Shown: positions 1 through 9,339 of the stretch, one piece after another
How the letters are laid out: each line of letters starts with the position of its first letter
Position numbering within the stretch: position 1 is the stretch's first letter
Source: Vagococcus teuberi
GTDB lineage: Bacteria; Bacillota; Bacilli; Lactobacillales; Vagococcaceae
Assembly: GCF_001870205.1 (NCBI RefSeq)
Contig: NZ_CP017267.1
Coordinates: forward strand, 174,501-238,500
Direction: 5' to 3'
Length of the DNA stretch: 64,000 nucleotides
Made by a program: the position numbers and the translations under genes
The notes under the pieces: model-generated
What the model was told of the DNA's origin: nothing
The model's database searches: none
What the model saw: the letters and a program-made list of their open reading frames with translations, nothing else

Positions 1-2
1 AA

Positions 3-3000
3 GTTGATAGTTTATTGTCACAATATAGAAAGAGTACTTTTGATGCTACTGGAGAAGACGTTCTTAGCCAAATTACGGAAGGTGTCGCTAAAATTAAAGC
101 AGTTTCAGTAGAGAGAGAAAAACCATTCGATAAAGACGCCCATAAACCGACAATCAACCAACCAACAGAAGGAGAGCAAGTAGTATCCGGCAAAGGGGTT
201 GGTGGCGATGAGATCACGATCAAGGATAAAGACAATAAAGTGATTGGAACAGGGACAGTAGCAGAAGATGGCACGTTTACTGTTAAAACCGATCGTCCGT
301 TAGAAAAAGGGGAAGAATTAACGGTGACCCCAACGACAGATGGAAAAGAAGGGACCCCAGGGACCACAACGGTGGCTGAAAAACCATTCGATAAAGACGC
401 CCATAAACCGACAATCAACCAACCAACAGAAGGAGAGCAAGTAGTATCCGGCAAAGGGGTTGGTGGCGATGAGATCACGATCAAGGATAAAGACAATAAA
501 GTGATTGGAACAGGGACAGTAGCAGAAGATGGCACGTTTACTGTTAAAACCGATCGTCCGTTAGAAAAAGGGGAAGAATTAACGGTGACCCCAACGACAG
601 ATGGAAAAGAAGGGACCCCAGGGACCACAACGGTGGCTGAAAAACCATTCGATAAAGACGCCCATAAACCGACAATCAACCAACCAACAGAAGGAGAGCA
701 AGTAGTATCCGGCAAAGGGGTTGGTGGCGATGAGATCACGATCAAGGATAAAGACAATAAAGTGATTGGAACAGGGACAGTAGCAGAAGATGGCACGTTT
801 ACTGTTAAAACCGATCGTCCGTTAGAAAAAGGGGAAGAATTAACTGTTATCCCAATGACCGATGGAAAAGAAGGGACCCCAGGGACCACAACGGTGGCTG
901 AAAAACCATTCGATAAAGACGCCCATAAACCGACAATCAACCAACCAACAGAAGGAGAGCAAGCAGTATCCGGCAAAGGGATTGGTGGCGATAAAATCAC
1001 GATCAAGGATAAAGATAGTAACGTGATTGGAACAGGGACAGTAGCAGAAGATGGCACGTTTACTGTTAAAACCGATCGTCCGTTAGAAAAAGGGGAAGAA
1101 TTAACTGTTATCCCAATGACCGATGGAAAAGAAGGGACCCCAGGGACCACAACGGTGGCTGAAAAACCATTCGATAAAGACGCCCATAAACCAACCGTCA
1201 ACCAACCAACAGAAGGAGAGCAAGTAGTATCCGGTAAAGGGGTTGGTGGCGATAAAATCACGATCAAGGATAAAGATAATAACGTGATTGGAACAGGGAC
1301 AGTAGCAGAAGATGGCACGTTTACTGTTAAAACCGATCGTCCGTTAGAAAAAGGGGAAGAATTAACTGTTATCCCAATGACCGATGGAAAAGAAGGGACC
1401 CCAGGGACCACAACGGTGGCTGAAAAACCATTCGATAAAGACGCCCATAAACCAACCGTCAACCAACCAACAGAAGGAGAGCAAGTAGTATCCGGTAAAG
1501 GGGTTGGTGGCGATAAAATCACGATCAAGGATAAAGATAATAACGTGATTGGAACAGGGACAGTAGCAGAAGATGGCACGTTTACTGTTAAAACCGATCG
1601 TCCGTTAGAAAAAGGGGAAGAATTAACTGTTATCCCAATGACCGATGGAAAAGAAGGGACCCCAGGGACCACAACGGTGGCTGAAAAACCATTCGATAAA
1701 GACGCCCATAAACCGACAATCAACCAACCAACAGAAGGAGATCAAGCAGTATCCGGCAAAGGGATTGGTGGCGATAAAATCACGATCAAGGATAAAGACA
1801 ATAAAGTGATTGGAACAGGGACAGTAGCAGAAGATGGCACGTTTACTGTTAAAACCGATCGTCCGTTAGAAAAAGGGGAAGAATTAACGGTGACCCCAAC
1901 GACAGATGGAAAAGAAGGGACCCCAGGGACCACAACGGTGGCTGAAAAACCATTCGATAAAGACGCCCATAAACCGACAATCAACCAACCAACAGAAGGA
2001 GATCAAGCAGTATCCGGCAAAGGGATTGGTGGCGATAAAATCACGATCAAGGATAAAGATAATAACGTGATTGGAACAGGGACAGTAGCAGAAGATGGCA
2101 CGTTTACTGTTAAAACCGATCGTCCGTTAGAAAAAGGGGAAGAATTAACGGTGACCCCAACGACAGATGGAAAAGAAGGGACCCCAGGGACCACAACGGT
2201 GGCTGAAAAACCATTCGATAAAGACGCCCATAAACCGACAATCAACCAACCAACAGAAGGAGAGCAAGTAGTATCCGGCAAAGGGGTTGGTGGCGATGAG
2301 ATCACGATCAAGGATAAAGACAATAAAGTGATTGGAACAGGGACAGTAGCAGAAGATGGCACGTTTACTGTTAAAACCGATCGTCCGTTAGAAAAAGGGG
2401 AAGAATTAACGGTGACCCCAACGACAGATGGAAAAGAAGGGACCCCAGGGACCACAACGGTGGCTGAAAAACCATTCGATAAAGACGCCCATAAACCGAC
2501 AATCAACCAACCAACAGAAGGAGAGCAAGTAGTATCCGGCAAAGGGGTTGGTGGCGATGAGATCACGATCAAGGATAAAGACAATAAAGTGATTGGAACA
2601 GGGACAGTAGCAGAAGATGGCACGTTTACTGTTAAAACCGATCGTCCGTTAGAAAAAGGGGAAGAATTAACTGTTATCCCAATGACCGATGGAAAAGAAG
2701 GGACCCCAGGGACCACAACGGTGGCTGAAAAACCATTCGATAAAGACGCCCATAAACCAACCGTCAACCAACCAACAGAAGGAGAGCAAGTAGTATCCGG
2801 CAAAGGGGTTGGTGGCGATGAGATCACGATCAAGGATAAAGACAATAAAGTGATTGGAACAGGGACAGTAGCAGAAGATGGCACGTTTACTGTTAAAACC
2901 GATCGTCCGTTAGAAAAAGGGGAAGAATTAACTGTTATCCCAATGACCGATGGAAAAGAAGGGACCCCAGGGACCACAACGGTGGCTGAAAAACCATTCG

Positions 3001-3773
3001 ATAAAGACGCCCATAAACCAACCGTCAACCAACCAACAGAAGGAGAGCAAGTAGTATCCGGCAAAGGGGTTGGTGGCGATAAAATCACGATCAAGGATAA
3101 AGATAATAACGTGATTGGAACAGGGACAGTAGCAGAAGATGGCACGTTTACTGTTAAAACCGATCGTCCGTTAGAAAAAGGGGAAGAATTAACCGTTATC
3201 CCAATGACCGATGGAAAAGAAGGGACCCCAGGGACCACAACGGTGGCTGAAAAACCATTCGATAAAGACGCCCATAAACCAACCGTCAACCAACCAACAG
3301 AAGGAGAGCAAGTAGTATCCGGCAAAGGGGTTGGTGGCGATAAAATCACGATCAAGGATAAAGATAATAACGTGATTGGAACAGGGACAGTAGCAGAAGA
3401 TGGCACGTTTACTGTTAAAACCGATCGTCCGTTAGAAAAAGGGGAAGAATTAACCGTTATCCCAATGACCGATGGAAAAGAAGGGACCCCAGGGACCACA
3501 ACGGTGGCTGAAAAACCATTCGATAAAGACGCCCATAAACCGACAATCAACCAACCAACAGAAGGAGAGCAAGTAGTATCCGGCAAAGGGGTTGGTGGCG
3601 ATGAAATCACAATCAAGGATAAAGACAATAAAGTGATTGGAAAAGGGACAGTAGGTAAACAAAAATTACCATCTACAGGTGAATATGATAATAAATCATT
3701 ATTAAGTACAGGACTATTATTATTAACGTTAGCAGGAGGATTGTTAGGGTGGAAATTGAAACGGAATAAATAA
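3..3773 (+). CDS. Repeat-rich LPXTG surface protein (5' end outside window)
   Basis: This is the C-terminal part of a cell-wall-anchored surface protein, probably an adhesin. The reading frame is open to the first bases of the window, so the true start and signal peptide lie upstream. After about 35 unique residues there are 13 complete 87-residue repeats and a fourteenth that is cut short. Each repeat has the look of a bacterial Ig-like (Big_6-type) domain, with the segments PTINQPTEGEQVVSGKG, NKVIGTGTVAEDGTFTV and KEGTPGTTTVA. The protein ends with an LPSTGE sortase motif (bases 3666-3683), a hydrophobic stretch and the basic tail KLKRNK, the standard sortase A sorting signal. The repeats are nearly identical in DNA, so copy number may vary between strains or be collapsed in assembly. 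The ligand cannot be read from the sequence. Confidence 0.9.
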   Translation, partial: VDSLLSQYRKSTFDATGEDVLSQITEGVAKIKAVSVEREKPFDKDAHKPTINQPTEGEQVVSGKGVGGDEITIKDKDNKVIGTGTVAEDGTFTVKTDRPLEKGEELTVTPTTDGKEGTPGTTTVAEKPFDKDAHKPTINQPTEGEQVVSGKGVGGDEITIKDKDNKVIGTGTVAEDGTFTVKTDRPLEKGEELTVTPTTDGKEGTPGTTTVAEKPFDKDAHKPTINQPTEGEQVVSGKGVGGDEITIKDKDNKVIGTGTVAEDGTFTVKTDRPLEKGEELTVIPMTDGKEGTPGTTTVAEKPFDKDAHKPTINQPTEGEQAVSGKGIGGDKITIKDKDSNVIGTGTVAEDGTFTVKTDRPLEKGEELTVIPMTDGKEGTPGTTTVAEKPFDKDAHKPTVNQPTEGEQVVSGKGVGGDKITIKDKDNNVIGTGTVAEDGTFTVKTDRPLEKGEELTVIPMTDGKEGTPGTTTVAEKPFDKDAHKPTVNQPTEGEQVVSGKGVGGDKITIKDKDNNVIGTGTVAEDGTFTVKTDRPLEKGEELTVIPMTDGKEGTPGTTTVAEKPFDKDAHKPTINQPTEGDQAVSGKGIGGDKITIKDKDNKVIGTGTVAEDGTFTVKTDRPLEKGEELTVTPTTDGKEGTPGTTTVAEKPFDKDAHKPTINQPTEGDQAVSGKGIGGDKITIKDKDNNVIGTGTVAEDGTFTVKTDRPLEKGEELTVTPTTDGKEGTPGTTTVAEKPFDKDAHKPTINQPTEGEQVVSGKGVGGDEITIKDKDNKVIGTGTVAEDGTFTVKTDRPLEKGEELTVTPTTDGKEGTPGTTTVAEKPFDKDAHKPTINQPTEGEQVVSGKGVGGDEITIKDKDNKVIGTGTVAEDGTFTVKTDRPLEKGEELTVIPMTDGKEGTPGTTTVAEKPFDKDAHKPTVNQPTEGEQVVSGKGVGGDEITIKDKDNKVIGTGTVAEDGTFTVKTDRPLEKGEELTVIPMTDGKEGTPGTTTVAEKPFDKDAHKPTVNQPTEGEQVVSGKGVGGDKITIKDKDNNVIGTGTVAEDGTFTVKTDRPLEKGEELTVIPMTDGKEGTPGTTTVAEKPFDKDAHKPTVNQPTEGEQVVSGKGVGGDKITIKDKDNNVIGTGTVAEDGTFTVKTDRPLEKGEELTVIPMTDGKEGTPGTTTVAEKPFDKDAHKPTINQPTEGEQVVSGKGVGGDEITIKDKDNKVIGKGTVGKQKLPSTGEYDNKSLLSTGLLLLTLAGGLLGWKLKRNK
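117..3653 (+). repeat. 261-bp tandem repeats (13 full, 1 partial)
   Basis: The unit is 261 bp (87 codons) and starts at base 117 on the codons for EKPFDKD. Thirteen full copies run to about 3509 and a truncated fourteenth continues to about 3653. Variation is limited to a few linked positions: TINQ or TVNQ, EQVV or DQAV, DEI with NKV or DKI with NNV, and TPTT or IPMT. These combine in mosaics, as expected for unequal crossing-over or gene conversion. Confidence 0.95.
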
Positions 3774-4100
3774 ACTAAACAGCGCTGTATACTAATTCGT
3801 GCTGATGGATAATAATTTTGATAAAAAGTCTCAAACATGAAATGAGATTAATTAGCGTGTGGGAAGAAAATTCTTATTTTTACATTATTAAATGATTTAA
3901 ATCCGTAGTATACTCGTTTCGTCTAAGTTTTTTTAAAGTTTTTAAAATAAAGAAATAGGGATTTAAGAATGAAAATATTATCTCTTTGTCAATTACTGTT
4001 GTTAAGGACTGATACGTTAGAATTTAAGATCTAGAAAGCATTTGGTTTTCTAGATCTTTTTTGGTGATTTAAAGACAGATTATTTTAAGCAAATTGAACA
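3774..4100. other. Non-coding stretch between surface protein and IS30 remnant
   Basis: I see no gene here. The only structured element is the intrinsic terminator at 4026-4062. The rest is AT-rich sequence without a convincing promoter. Confidence 0.6.
4026..4062 (+). terminator. Intrinsic terminator downstream of the surface protein
   Basis: A perfect 12-bp stem (AAGATCTAGAAA at 4026-4037 pairing with 4047-4058) with a 9-nt loop is followed by a T run. It lies about 250 bp past the surface-protein stop codon and is the first strong terminator after it. Confidence 0.75.
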
Positions 4101-4590
4101 CCGATTGTAAATTAAGCTAGATAAATAAAAAAATCATTTGTGATACACTCAAATTGTCTTTCCAACCAAAGAAATCAAGGAGAATAAACACAAATGACCT
4201 ATCTATGCACATCTTACTACAGACGAGCGAAAAATATCGAAAATAGTTTAAATAATTGGTTTAAAAAGTTTCCATGCTATCTATTTAAATCAATCACATT
4301 CGATTGTGGTAAAGAATTTTCTGATTGGAAATCAATCAGCAATCTAAATGATATTGATAGTTATTTTGCCAATCCAGGAACACCCTCACAACGAGGCTTA
4401 AATGAACACTCTAATGAGTTATTACGTAAAGATTTATTGCCTAAACAAATGGATTTAAACGAAGTTGAGGAATGTTTTATCCAATCTATTGCATCTACAA
4501 GAAATAATATTCCTAGAAAATCATTAAATTATAAAATACCATTGGAAGTATTTTTGAGTTATGTAGACAAACGATATTTTATCTAGCTTC
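4101..4590 (+). mobile_element. IS30-family element, internally deleted remnant
   Basis: The 5' end (about 4104-4185) matches at roughly 85% the reverse complement of bases 13985-14081, the second IS30 end in this window. Both run into a transposase start: a clean GTG-ACC-TAT-ACA-CAT reading THLTTDKL in the distal copy, and a version with a 4-nt insertion here. After about 12 codons the frame jumps to the C-terminal third of an IS30 transposase. It keeps the DCGKEF segment (family DRGKEF), the FANPGTPSQRGLNEHSNELLRKD block and the final catalytic Glu region. The HTH and first catalytic Asp are missing, so the element cannot transpose itself. Confidence 0.8.
4194..4586 (+). pseudogene. IS30-family transposase, C-terminal fragment
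   Basis: This 130-codon frame is the surviving C-terminal part of an IS30 DDE transposase fused to a frameshifted scrap of its own start. Residues about 38-48 (SITFDCGKEF) and 57-80 (DSYFANPGTPSQRGLNEHSN) are the conserved catalytic-core motifs. A full IS30 transposase is about 310-350 residues, so roughly 60% is missing. The open frame is probably not an expressed functional protein. It marks the left edge of the accessory region. Confidence 0.85.
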
Positions 4591-4852
4591 ATTTGGTCAA
4601 TGAAAATTTTAAAAAATACCAATAAAATATCGTTAAAAAAATAATTAATGATTCTGACTAAAAACCTGCTTGTATTTCTATTTATTTTAAATTATAAAGC
4701 TTTTTATATAAAAAAATAGCTTGTATTCACCTTAAACTACGTTGTTTTAAATAAATCATACTAAAGTACTATATATTATTTTTTTTATTTAGTGTAAGGT
4801 CTATATATATCTTTGGTTTTATTATTTAAATCTAACTTTAAGGGGAATGTAT

Positions 4853-5605
4853 ATGGCATTAGTAGTAAGTGTAAAAAATTTAAAAAAAGTATATGGAAAA
4901 AACAATGAAAAACAAACAATTGCTTTAAACGATGTAACGTTTGATGTAGAAGAAGGGGAATTCATTGGGATTATGGGAGCATCTGGTTCAGGAAAATCAA
5001 CCTTATTAAACATTTTGTCCACTCTTGATAAACCAACTAACGGTGACGTAAAAATAGCTGGTGAAGACGTTATGAAACTAAGAGGAGATAAATTAGCTGA
5101 TTTTAGAGGACAAAAGATTGGGTTTATTTTTCAAGATTTCAATTTATTAGAAACCATGACTGCTTCAGAAAATATTGCGATTCCTCTATCATTACAAAAT
5201 TTAAAGCCTAAAATCATTAAAAATAAAATAAATACTGTAGCACATCATTTGGGAATTAGTGACATTTTAGACAAATACCCTACTGCTTTGTCTGGCGGGC
5301 AAAAACAGCGTGTCGCTGCAGCGAGAGCACTAGTCACTGATCCTAACATTTTATTAGCAGATGAGCCAACAGGTGCTTTGGATTCTAAAAGTGCAAAAGA
5401 TTTGCTCGATATGATGAATGAGCTAAATTATGAGGATAATGTATCAGTTTTAATGGTAACGCATGATCCATTCTCGGCTAGCTACTGTAAACGTATTTTA
5501 TTTATAAAAGATGGTGTAATACACCAAGAATTAAATCGTGAAGAAAAATCACGCGATGAATTTTACCGAGAAATTTTAGTCTCTTTAGGTAATTTAGAGC
5601 AATAG
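4853..5605 (+). CDS. ABC transporter ATP-binding protein, BceA-type
   Basis: This is the ATPase of a peptide-resistance (bacitracin/lantibiotic-type) ABC transporter, acting at the inner face of the membrane with the permease that follows 17 bp downstream. From the ATG at 4853 the protein is 250 residues. Walker A GASGSGKST is at 42-50, the signature LSGGQ at 146-150 and Walker B ILLADEP at 166-172, with a THDP switch histidine later. An in-frame ATG six bases upstream sits only one base after the AGGGGA ribosome binding site, so 4853 is the better start. The family (BceA/VraD/YtsC) normally works with a dedicated BceRS two-component system, and none is encoded nearby. The substrate is inferred only from family. 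Confidence 0.85.
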   Translation: MALVVSVKNLKKVYGKNNEKQTIALNDVTFDVEEGEFIGIMGASGSGKSTLLNILSTLDKPTNGDVKIAGEDVMKLRGDKLADFRGQKIGFIFQDFNLLETMTASENIAIPLSLQNLKPKIIKNKINTVAHHLGISDILDKYPTALSGGQKQRVAAARALVTDPNILLADEPTGALDSKSAKDLLDMMNELNYEDNVSVLMVTHDPFSASYCKRILFIKDGVIHQELNREEKSRDEFYREILVSLGNLEQ

Positions 5606-5622
5606 AAAGGAAAGAAAAAACG

Positions 5623-7431
5623 ATGATTTGGAAATTATCTATGACAGGTATAAAGAGTCGATTACGAGATTATATGATTCTCTTCTCGGGTTTAATTATT
5701 GCCTCAGCTATTTTTTACATGTTTCAAAGTCTTGCAACAAATAAAGCTTTTTTAGAAGGAAATACCAGTATCAGTATGGCAACGCTGATTTTTCAACTAG
5801 GAACTATTTTATTAACTATTATTACAATTGTATACATACTCTACGCCAATTCTTTTTTGATGACATTACGACAAAGAACGTATGCCATGCTCATGATGTT
5901 AGGTGCAAAAACTAAAAAAATTGCTCAAATAATCTTTTTAGAGACATTTATTATAGGGTTATCTGCTACATTAATCGGTATTTTATTAGGCGTGTGTCTT
6001 ACTTATGTTGTTAATTATTTTTTAATGAGTCAATTAGAAATAGTGGTTACAGGATTTTCACCATTTAACTTACTAGCTATTGTTTGGACACTTTCAATCT
6101 TTAGTATTTTATTTATCATAACATCACTTATTAATTCGAGTTCTGTTATGAGTAAACAAATTTTACAATTATTAAACGAACAATCAACTACGAAAAAATT
6201 AGTGAGACGTCCAATTCTCTCTATACTTGAAGCAATATTCGGATCTTTAAGTTTAGGTCTTGGATATTATATGTTGGATAATATTCAAACATATAAATTA
6301 TTTTCAATTGAGGTAGCACTTGTCACTATAGTAATAGGAAGTTATTGCTTGTTTCATGCGATTGCTATTGTTGTTTTGAGTTTAATGAAAAATATTGATT
6401 CCATATCAATGAAAAAACTAACAAACTTTACACTATCACAATTAACTTTTAGAATCAGGGAATACACTCAAATTTTAACAATGGTGTCTATCTTATTTGC
6501 ATTAGCGATGGGGGCTATTACCGTTGGTCTGGCATTTAGATCTCAGCCAATTAAAATAGCTAACAATAGTGAAACATATGACTTGGTATTAAATAATTCA
6601 GATAAAATAAATCAAAAACAAATAAATGATTTAGATATAAATTTTGATGCAAAATATAGTCAAAAAGAAGATTCGAATACTTTATATTATAATTCAGATG
6701 AATTTAATAAGCAGCCATTACAAGATAAAAATATAGATAGTCAAAAAATTAATGAATATACTGGAAATCAATTAAAGGAAAATCAAGATGGGATTACCAT
6801 TTTAAAAAAATATATGACACCCGACCAAAGGAATAAAGAGATAAAATTTATCTCTAATGCGGAGTTTAACATACTAAATCTACCTAAGACAAACCTAGAA
6901 CTAATCAAAGTAGTTAACTTTAAAGACAGTTTGCCACAAATCAAAAAATTAGTTTTAGAAAATAATCGTAATAACCCAAGTATGAATTCGAATAATGAAA
7001 TGGATAATGTATCACAAAAATATGAAACATATCAAACAATAAATTCTATCTCTGCTGGATTTCAATTTATGGGATTCTTTTTAGGATTAGCATTTTTAAC
7101 GATGTTAGCAAGTTGTTTAATGTTTAAAATTTTATCATCTGCTAATACTGATAAAGCACGTTTCCAAATGTTACGTAAAATAGGAACTAGACAATCACTT
7201 CTAAAAAAAGCAGTTATACAAGAAATAGGTGTTTTATTCTTTTTACCTGGAATTTTAGGTATTATCCATGTACTGTTTGGTTTACAAATGTTCAAAGAGT
7301 TTATAAGTAATCCATACGAAGGAATTTGGATACCTTTTTCTATATTTATATTTTTATATACTATTTATTATGTATTAACCGTAGTTTTATATAGCAGTAT
7401 CGTTATACCTAAAGAATTAGATGATTATTAA
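5623..7431 (+). CDS. ABC transporter permease, BceB-type (FtsX fold)
   Basis: This 602-residue permease partners the preceding ATPase. It shows the BceB plan: one N-terminal membrane segment (about 18-38), a cluster of three including an FtsX-like segment with LRQRTYAMLMMLGAKTKK, further paired helices, then a large hydrophilic domain (roughly residues 305-465, Asn/Asp/Lys rich) predicted outside the cell. A second FtsX domain follows, with the matching FQMLRKIGTRQS motif. BceB proteins are usually about 640-660 residues, so this is slightly short but looks complete. In this family the extracellular domain senses the peptide antibiotic or its lipid II-type target. The specific ligand cannot be told. 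Confidence 0.85.
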   Translation: MIWKLSMTGIKSRLRDYMILFSGLIIASAIFYMFQSLATNKAFLEGNTSISMATLIFQLGTILLTIITIVYILYANSFLMTLRQRTYAMLMMLGAKTKKIAQIIFLETFIIGLSATLIGILLGVCLTYVVNYFLMSQLEIVVTGFSPFNLLAIVWTLSIFSILFIITSLINSSSVMSKQILQLLNEQSTTKKLVRRPILSILEAIFGSLSLGLGYYMLDNIQTYKLFSIEVALVTIVIGSYCLFHAIAIVVLSLMKNIDSISMKKLTNFTLSQLTFRIREYTQILTMVSILFALAMGAITVGLAFRSQPIKIANNSETYDLVLNNSDKINQKQINDLDINFDAKYSQKEDSNTLYYNSDEFNKQPLQDKNIDSQKINEYTGNQLKENQDGITILKKYMTPDQRNKEIKFISNAEFNILNLPKTNLELIKVVNFKDSLPQIKKLVLENNRNNPSMNSNNEMDNVSQKYETYQTINSISAGFQFMGFFLGLAFLTMLASCLMFKILSSANTDKARFQMLRKIGTRQSLLKKAVIQEIGVLFFLPGILGIIHVLFGLQMFKEFISNPYEGIWIPFSIFIFLYTIYYVLTVVLYSSIVIPKELDDY

Positions 7432-7517
7432 AAAAATATAGATCAATCAAATATATTTTTTTATTAGAAAATACTACACGGTATTATGTAATATCGGTAA
7501 GAAATGGGGAGAATTCA

Positions 7518-7724
7518 ATGAATGCTAACTATGTAAATAATCCTTTAGTTATTTTAGGAGTCTTTATATTTTTAATAGGTGTTTTTCTGTTTGTTTTTGG
7601 TAGGAAGTGGTTCCTTTTTCGTTTGTTATTGGGTGACATTTCCATGATCTCTCAGATGTTTTATGGAACTATCCTATCTATCATAGGATTAATACTCTTA
7701 TATATGTCTGGAAGGTTTAATTAA
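7518..7724 (+). CDS. Small membrane protein, two transmembrane segments
   Basis: I do not recognise this 68-residue protein with confidence. It has two hydrophobic helices (about residues 9-28 and 46-64) joined by a short segment FGRKWFLFRLLLGDIS. A GGGGAG ribosome binding site stands about 8 bases before the ATG. It lies between the BceAB-type transporter and the YxeA-like gene on the same strand, so it may belong to the same resistance or envelope-stress group. The GDI motif faintly recalls DUF2905, but the similarity is too weak to name. Confidence 0.6.
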   Translation: MNANYVNNPLVILGVFIFLIGVFLFVFGRKWFLFRLLLGDISMISQMFYGTILSIIGLILLYMSGRFN

Positions 7725-7767
7725 TTTAAAAAAATATTTTATATGAATTATAAAGGAGCGATATTTT

Positions 7768-8157
7768 ATGATAAAAAAAGTTATTTTAAGTGTATTACTA
7801 GTAGTAATGGTATTTGTAGGATATAAAGGTTATAAATATTATGCTGAAACATATAAAAGTGAAGTTGCTTACGCCAAAGTTTCAGATAAAATTCCAGAAA
7901 TAAAAGACGCAACATATCAAGATGGAAGTGTAGTTGCTGGAAGCAAAACTTACAGCTATGATTTTGATTTTGTTAAAGAAGATGGAAGTGTACAAAAAAT
8001 GGAATACGATTTAACTGGAGAGAGTGATCAATTAAAACCACTAACACCTGGTTCATATGTAAAAGCTGAAATAAGTAAAAAACGTGTTACTAAAGGACCT
8101 AACGAGATATCAGAAACTAAAATTCCCAAAAATGTATTAAATAAATTACACAAATAA
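7768..8157 (+). CDS. YxeA family protein (DUF1093)
   Basis: This 129-residue protein has an N-terminal membrane anchor or signal segment (about residues 4-22) and a small beta-rich extracytoplasmic domain. The features SKTYSYDFDFVKEDGSVQKMEYDL and LKPLTPGSYVKAEISKKRV are characteristic of the YxeA family. YxeA genes commonly sit beside BceAB-type transporters in Firmicutes, as here, and are induced by cell-envelope stress. The biochemical role is not established. A good AAAGGAG ribosome binding site precedes the ATG. Confidence 0.8.
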   Translation: MIKKVILSVLLVVMVFVGYKGYKYYAETYKSEVAYAKVSDKIPEIKDATYQDGSVVAGSKTYSYDFDFVKEDGSVQKMEYDLTGESDQLKPLTPGSYVKAEISKKRVTKGPNEISETKIPKNVLNKLHK

Positions 8158-8195
8158 CAAGAGTGTTAGTTAATTTTGTTTATTTGGTAGATGAA

Positions 8196-8226
8196 AAACC
8201 TATTATTTAATCTAAATAATAGGTTT
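8196..8226. repeat. Perfect 14-bp hairpin upstream of the traX-like gene
   Basis: AAACCTATTATTTA (8196-8209) is followed by a 3-nt loop and its exact complement (8213-8226). No strong T run follows, only AAATTTG. It lies after the yxeA-like stop and before the traX-like ribosome binding site. It could be a weak terminator or an mRNA-stabilising stem. An upstream ATG at 8191 falls in this hairpin and is therefore an unlikely start. Confidence 0.6.
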
Positions 8227-8289
8227 AAATTTGTATTTACTACTAAATTTGTTATATATTACACTTATGATTTTTTAGGAGGAATTAAT

Positions 8290-9081
8290 TTGAATAATAT
8301 TTTAAAGACTAAGAGGTTATCCATTTTTGATATTAAAATTATAGGTATTATACTGATGTTTATTGATCATATACATCAAATGTTTGTACCATTTGGTATT
8401 CCAAACTGGGTAGATTGGTTTGGAAGACCAGTAGCAACTCTGTTCTTTTTTGTTAGTGTTGTTGGTTTTTCTCATACCAAAAGTAAAAAAAGATACATGC
8501 TAAGACTTTATATTTCAATGATTTTAATGTCTTTCCTTACATTCTTTTTGGAAAAAATTGTACACTATGATCAAGTGGTTTTAATAAATAATATTTTTAG
8601 AGATTTATTTATCGGAACTTTAATGATGGCGGGGATAGATTTAATCACTTCTGGAAAGAAACATAAGAATGTATTAAACATATTGTGTGGCTTTTTATTG
8701 ATTTTATTACCATTTATTTCTTCTATTCTAGTAAGTATTGCTTTATCTAACCCAACCATTTTACAAAATCCTAGTATCATGACATTCATTATGGCATTTA
8801 TGCCTGCAATATTTTTAGCTGAGAATGGTATTATGGTGTTATTGATACCGTTGTTATATATTTTTAGAAATAATCGAAACATACAAATTTTGATAATTAT
8901 AATAGCAGCGTTATTCTATTTATTTATGGGATCTATACAATGGATTATGATATTTGCTATTATACCTATTATGATGTACAACGGACAAAAAGGTAAAGGG
9001 ATGAAGTACTTCTTCTATATCTTCTATCCTGCACACATTGTTTTACTTTATCTAATATCTGCTTTTTTATATAATCATTAA
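8290..9081 (+). CDS. TraX family membrane protein
   Basis: The protein is about 263 residues from the TTG at 8290, chosen because a strong AGGAGG stands seven bases before it. An in-frame ATG at 8191 has no ribosome binding site and lies in a hairpin. TraX family hallmarks are visible: FDIKIIGIILMFIDHIHQM at the N terminus, the RPVATLFFFV segment, about eight membrane helices, and the C-terminal YFFYIFYPAHIVLLYLI. TraX of F plasmid acetylates pilin, but chromosomal homologues in Firmicutes are uncharacterised acyltransferase-like membrane proteins. It follows the BceAB/YxeA genes with no clear functional tie to them. Confidence 0.75.
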   Translation: MNNILKTKRLSIFDIKIIGIILMFIDHIHQMFVPFGIPNWVDWFGRPVATLFFFVSVVGFSHTKSKKRYMLRLYISMILMSFLTFFLEKIVHYDQVVLINNIFRDLFIGTLMMAGIDLITSGKKHKNVLNILCGFLLILLPFISSILVSIALSNPTILQNPSIMTFIMAFMPAIFLAENGIMVLLIPLLYIFRNNRNIQILIIIIAALFYLFMGSIQWIMIFAIIPIMMYNGQKGKGMKYFFYIFYPAHIVLLYLISAFLYNH

Positions 9082-9339
9082 CATTTCAGTTCACGAAACT
9101 TAAACAAAATAAGGAAATTAAAAGACTGTTAGATGTATTAATATACTAGCAGTCTTTTTTGATTAAATTTAACCTTTTTATCATTGTTCAAAAAATAAAT
9201 AGTATTTGAACCTCTCATGATAGAAGTCACGAGAGGTTCAAGGAGATTCATTATCTGTAGAAAATCTAACTAATAACATTTTGTAACATAATTAGACTAC
9301 TTTCTAATTTTAGTCTATTAACACAATTTAGTGTACAGC
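9082..9339. other. Non-coding stretch with terminator and inverted repeat
   Basis: This holds the terminator at 9121-9160 and an 11-bp inverted repeat, TTGAACCTCTC (9206-9216) with 9231-9241, that has no T run. Bases about 9120-9175 resemble 13864-13922 beside the second IS30 remnant, so part of it is probably mobile-element debris. No gene is visible. Confidence 0.5.
9121..9160 (+). terminator. Intrinsic terminator after the traX-like gene
   Basis: A 12-bp stem (AAAGACTGTTAG, 9121-9132, with 9146-9157, one G-U pair) is followed by a T run ending at 9160. Confidence 0.75.

Noticed and set aside
117-3653. CRISPR-like regular repeat pattern
   Set aside because: The unit is 261 bp and coding throughout, without unique spacers.
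2003-3838. Long minus-strand open frame (611 codons) opposite the repeats
   Set aside because: It is the antisense shadow of the 261-bp repeats. It stays open because the repeats are identical, and it has no ribosome binding site or family resemblance.
8191-8289. N-terminal extension of the traX-like protein from ATG 8191
   Set aside because: The ATG is in a perfect hairpin without a ribosome binding site, while AGGAGG with TTG 8290 is a clear start.
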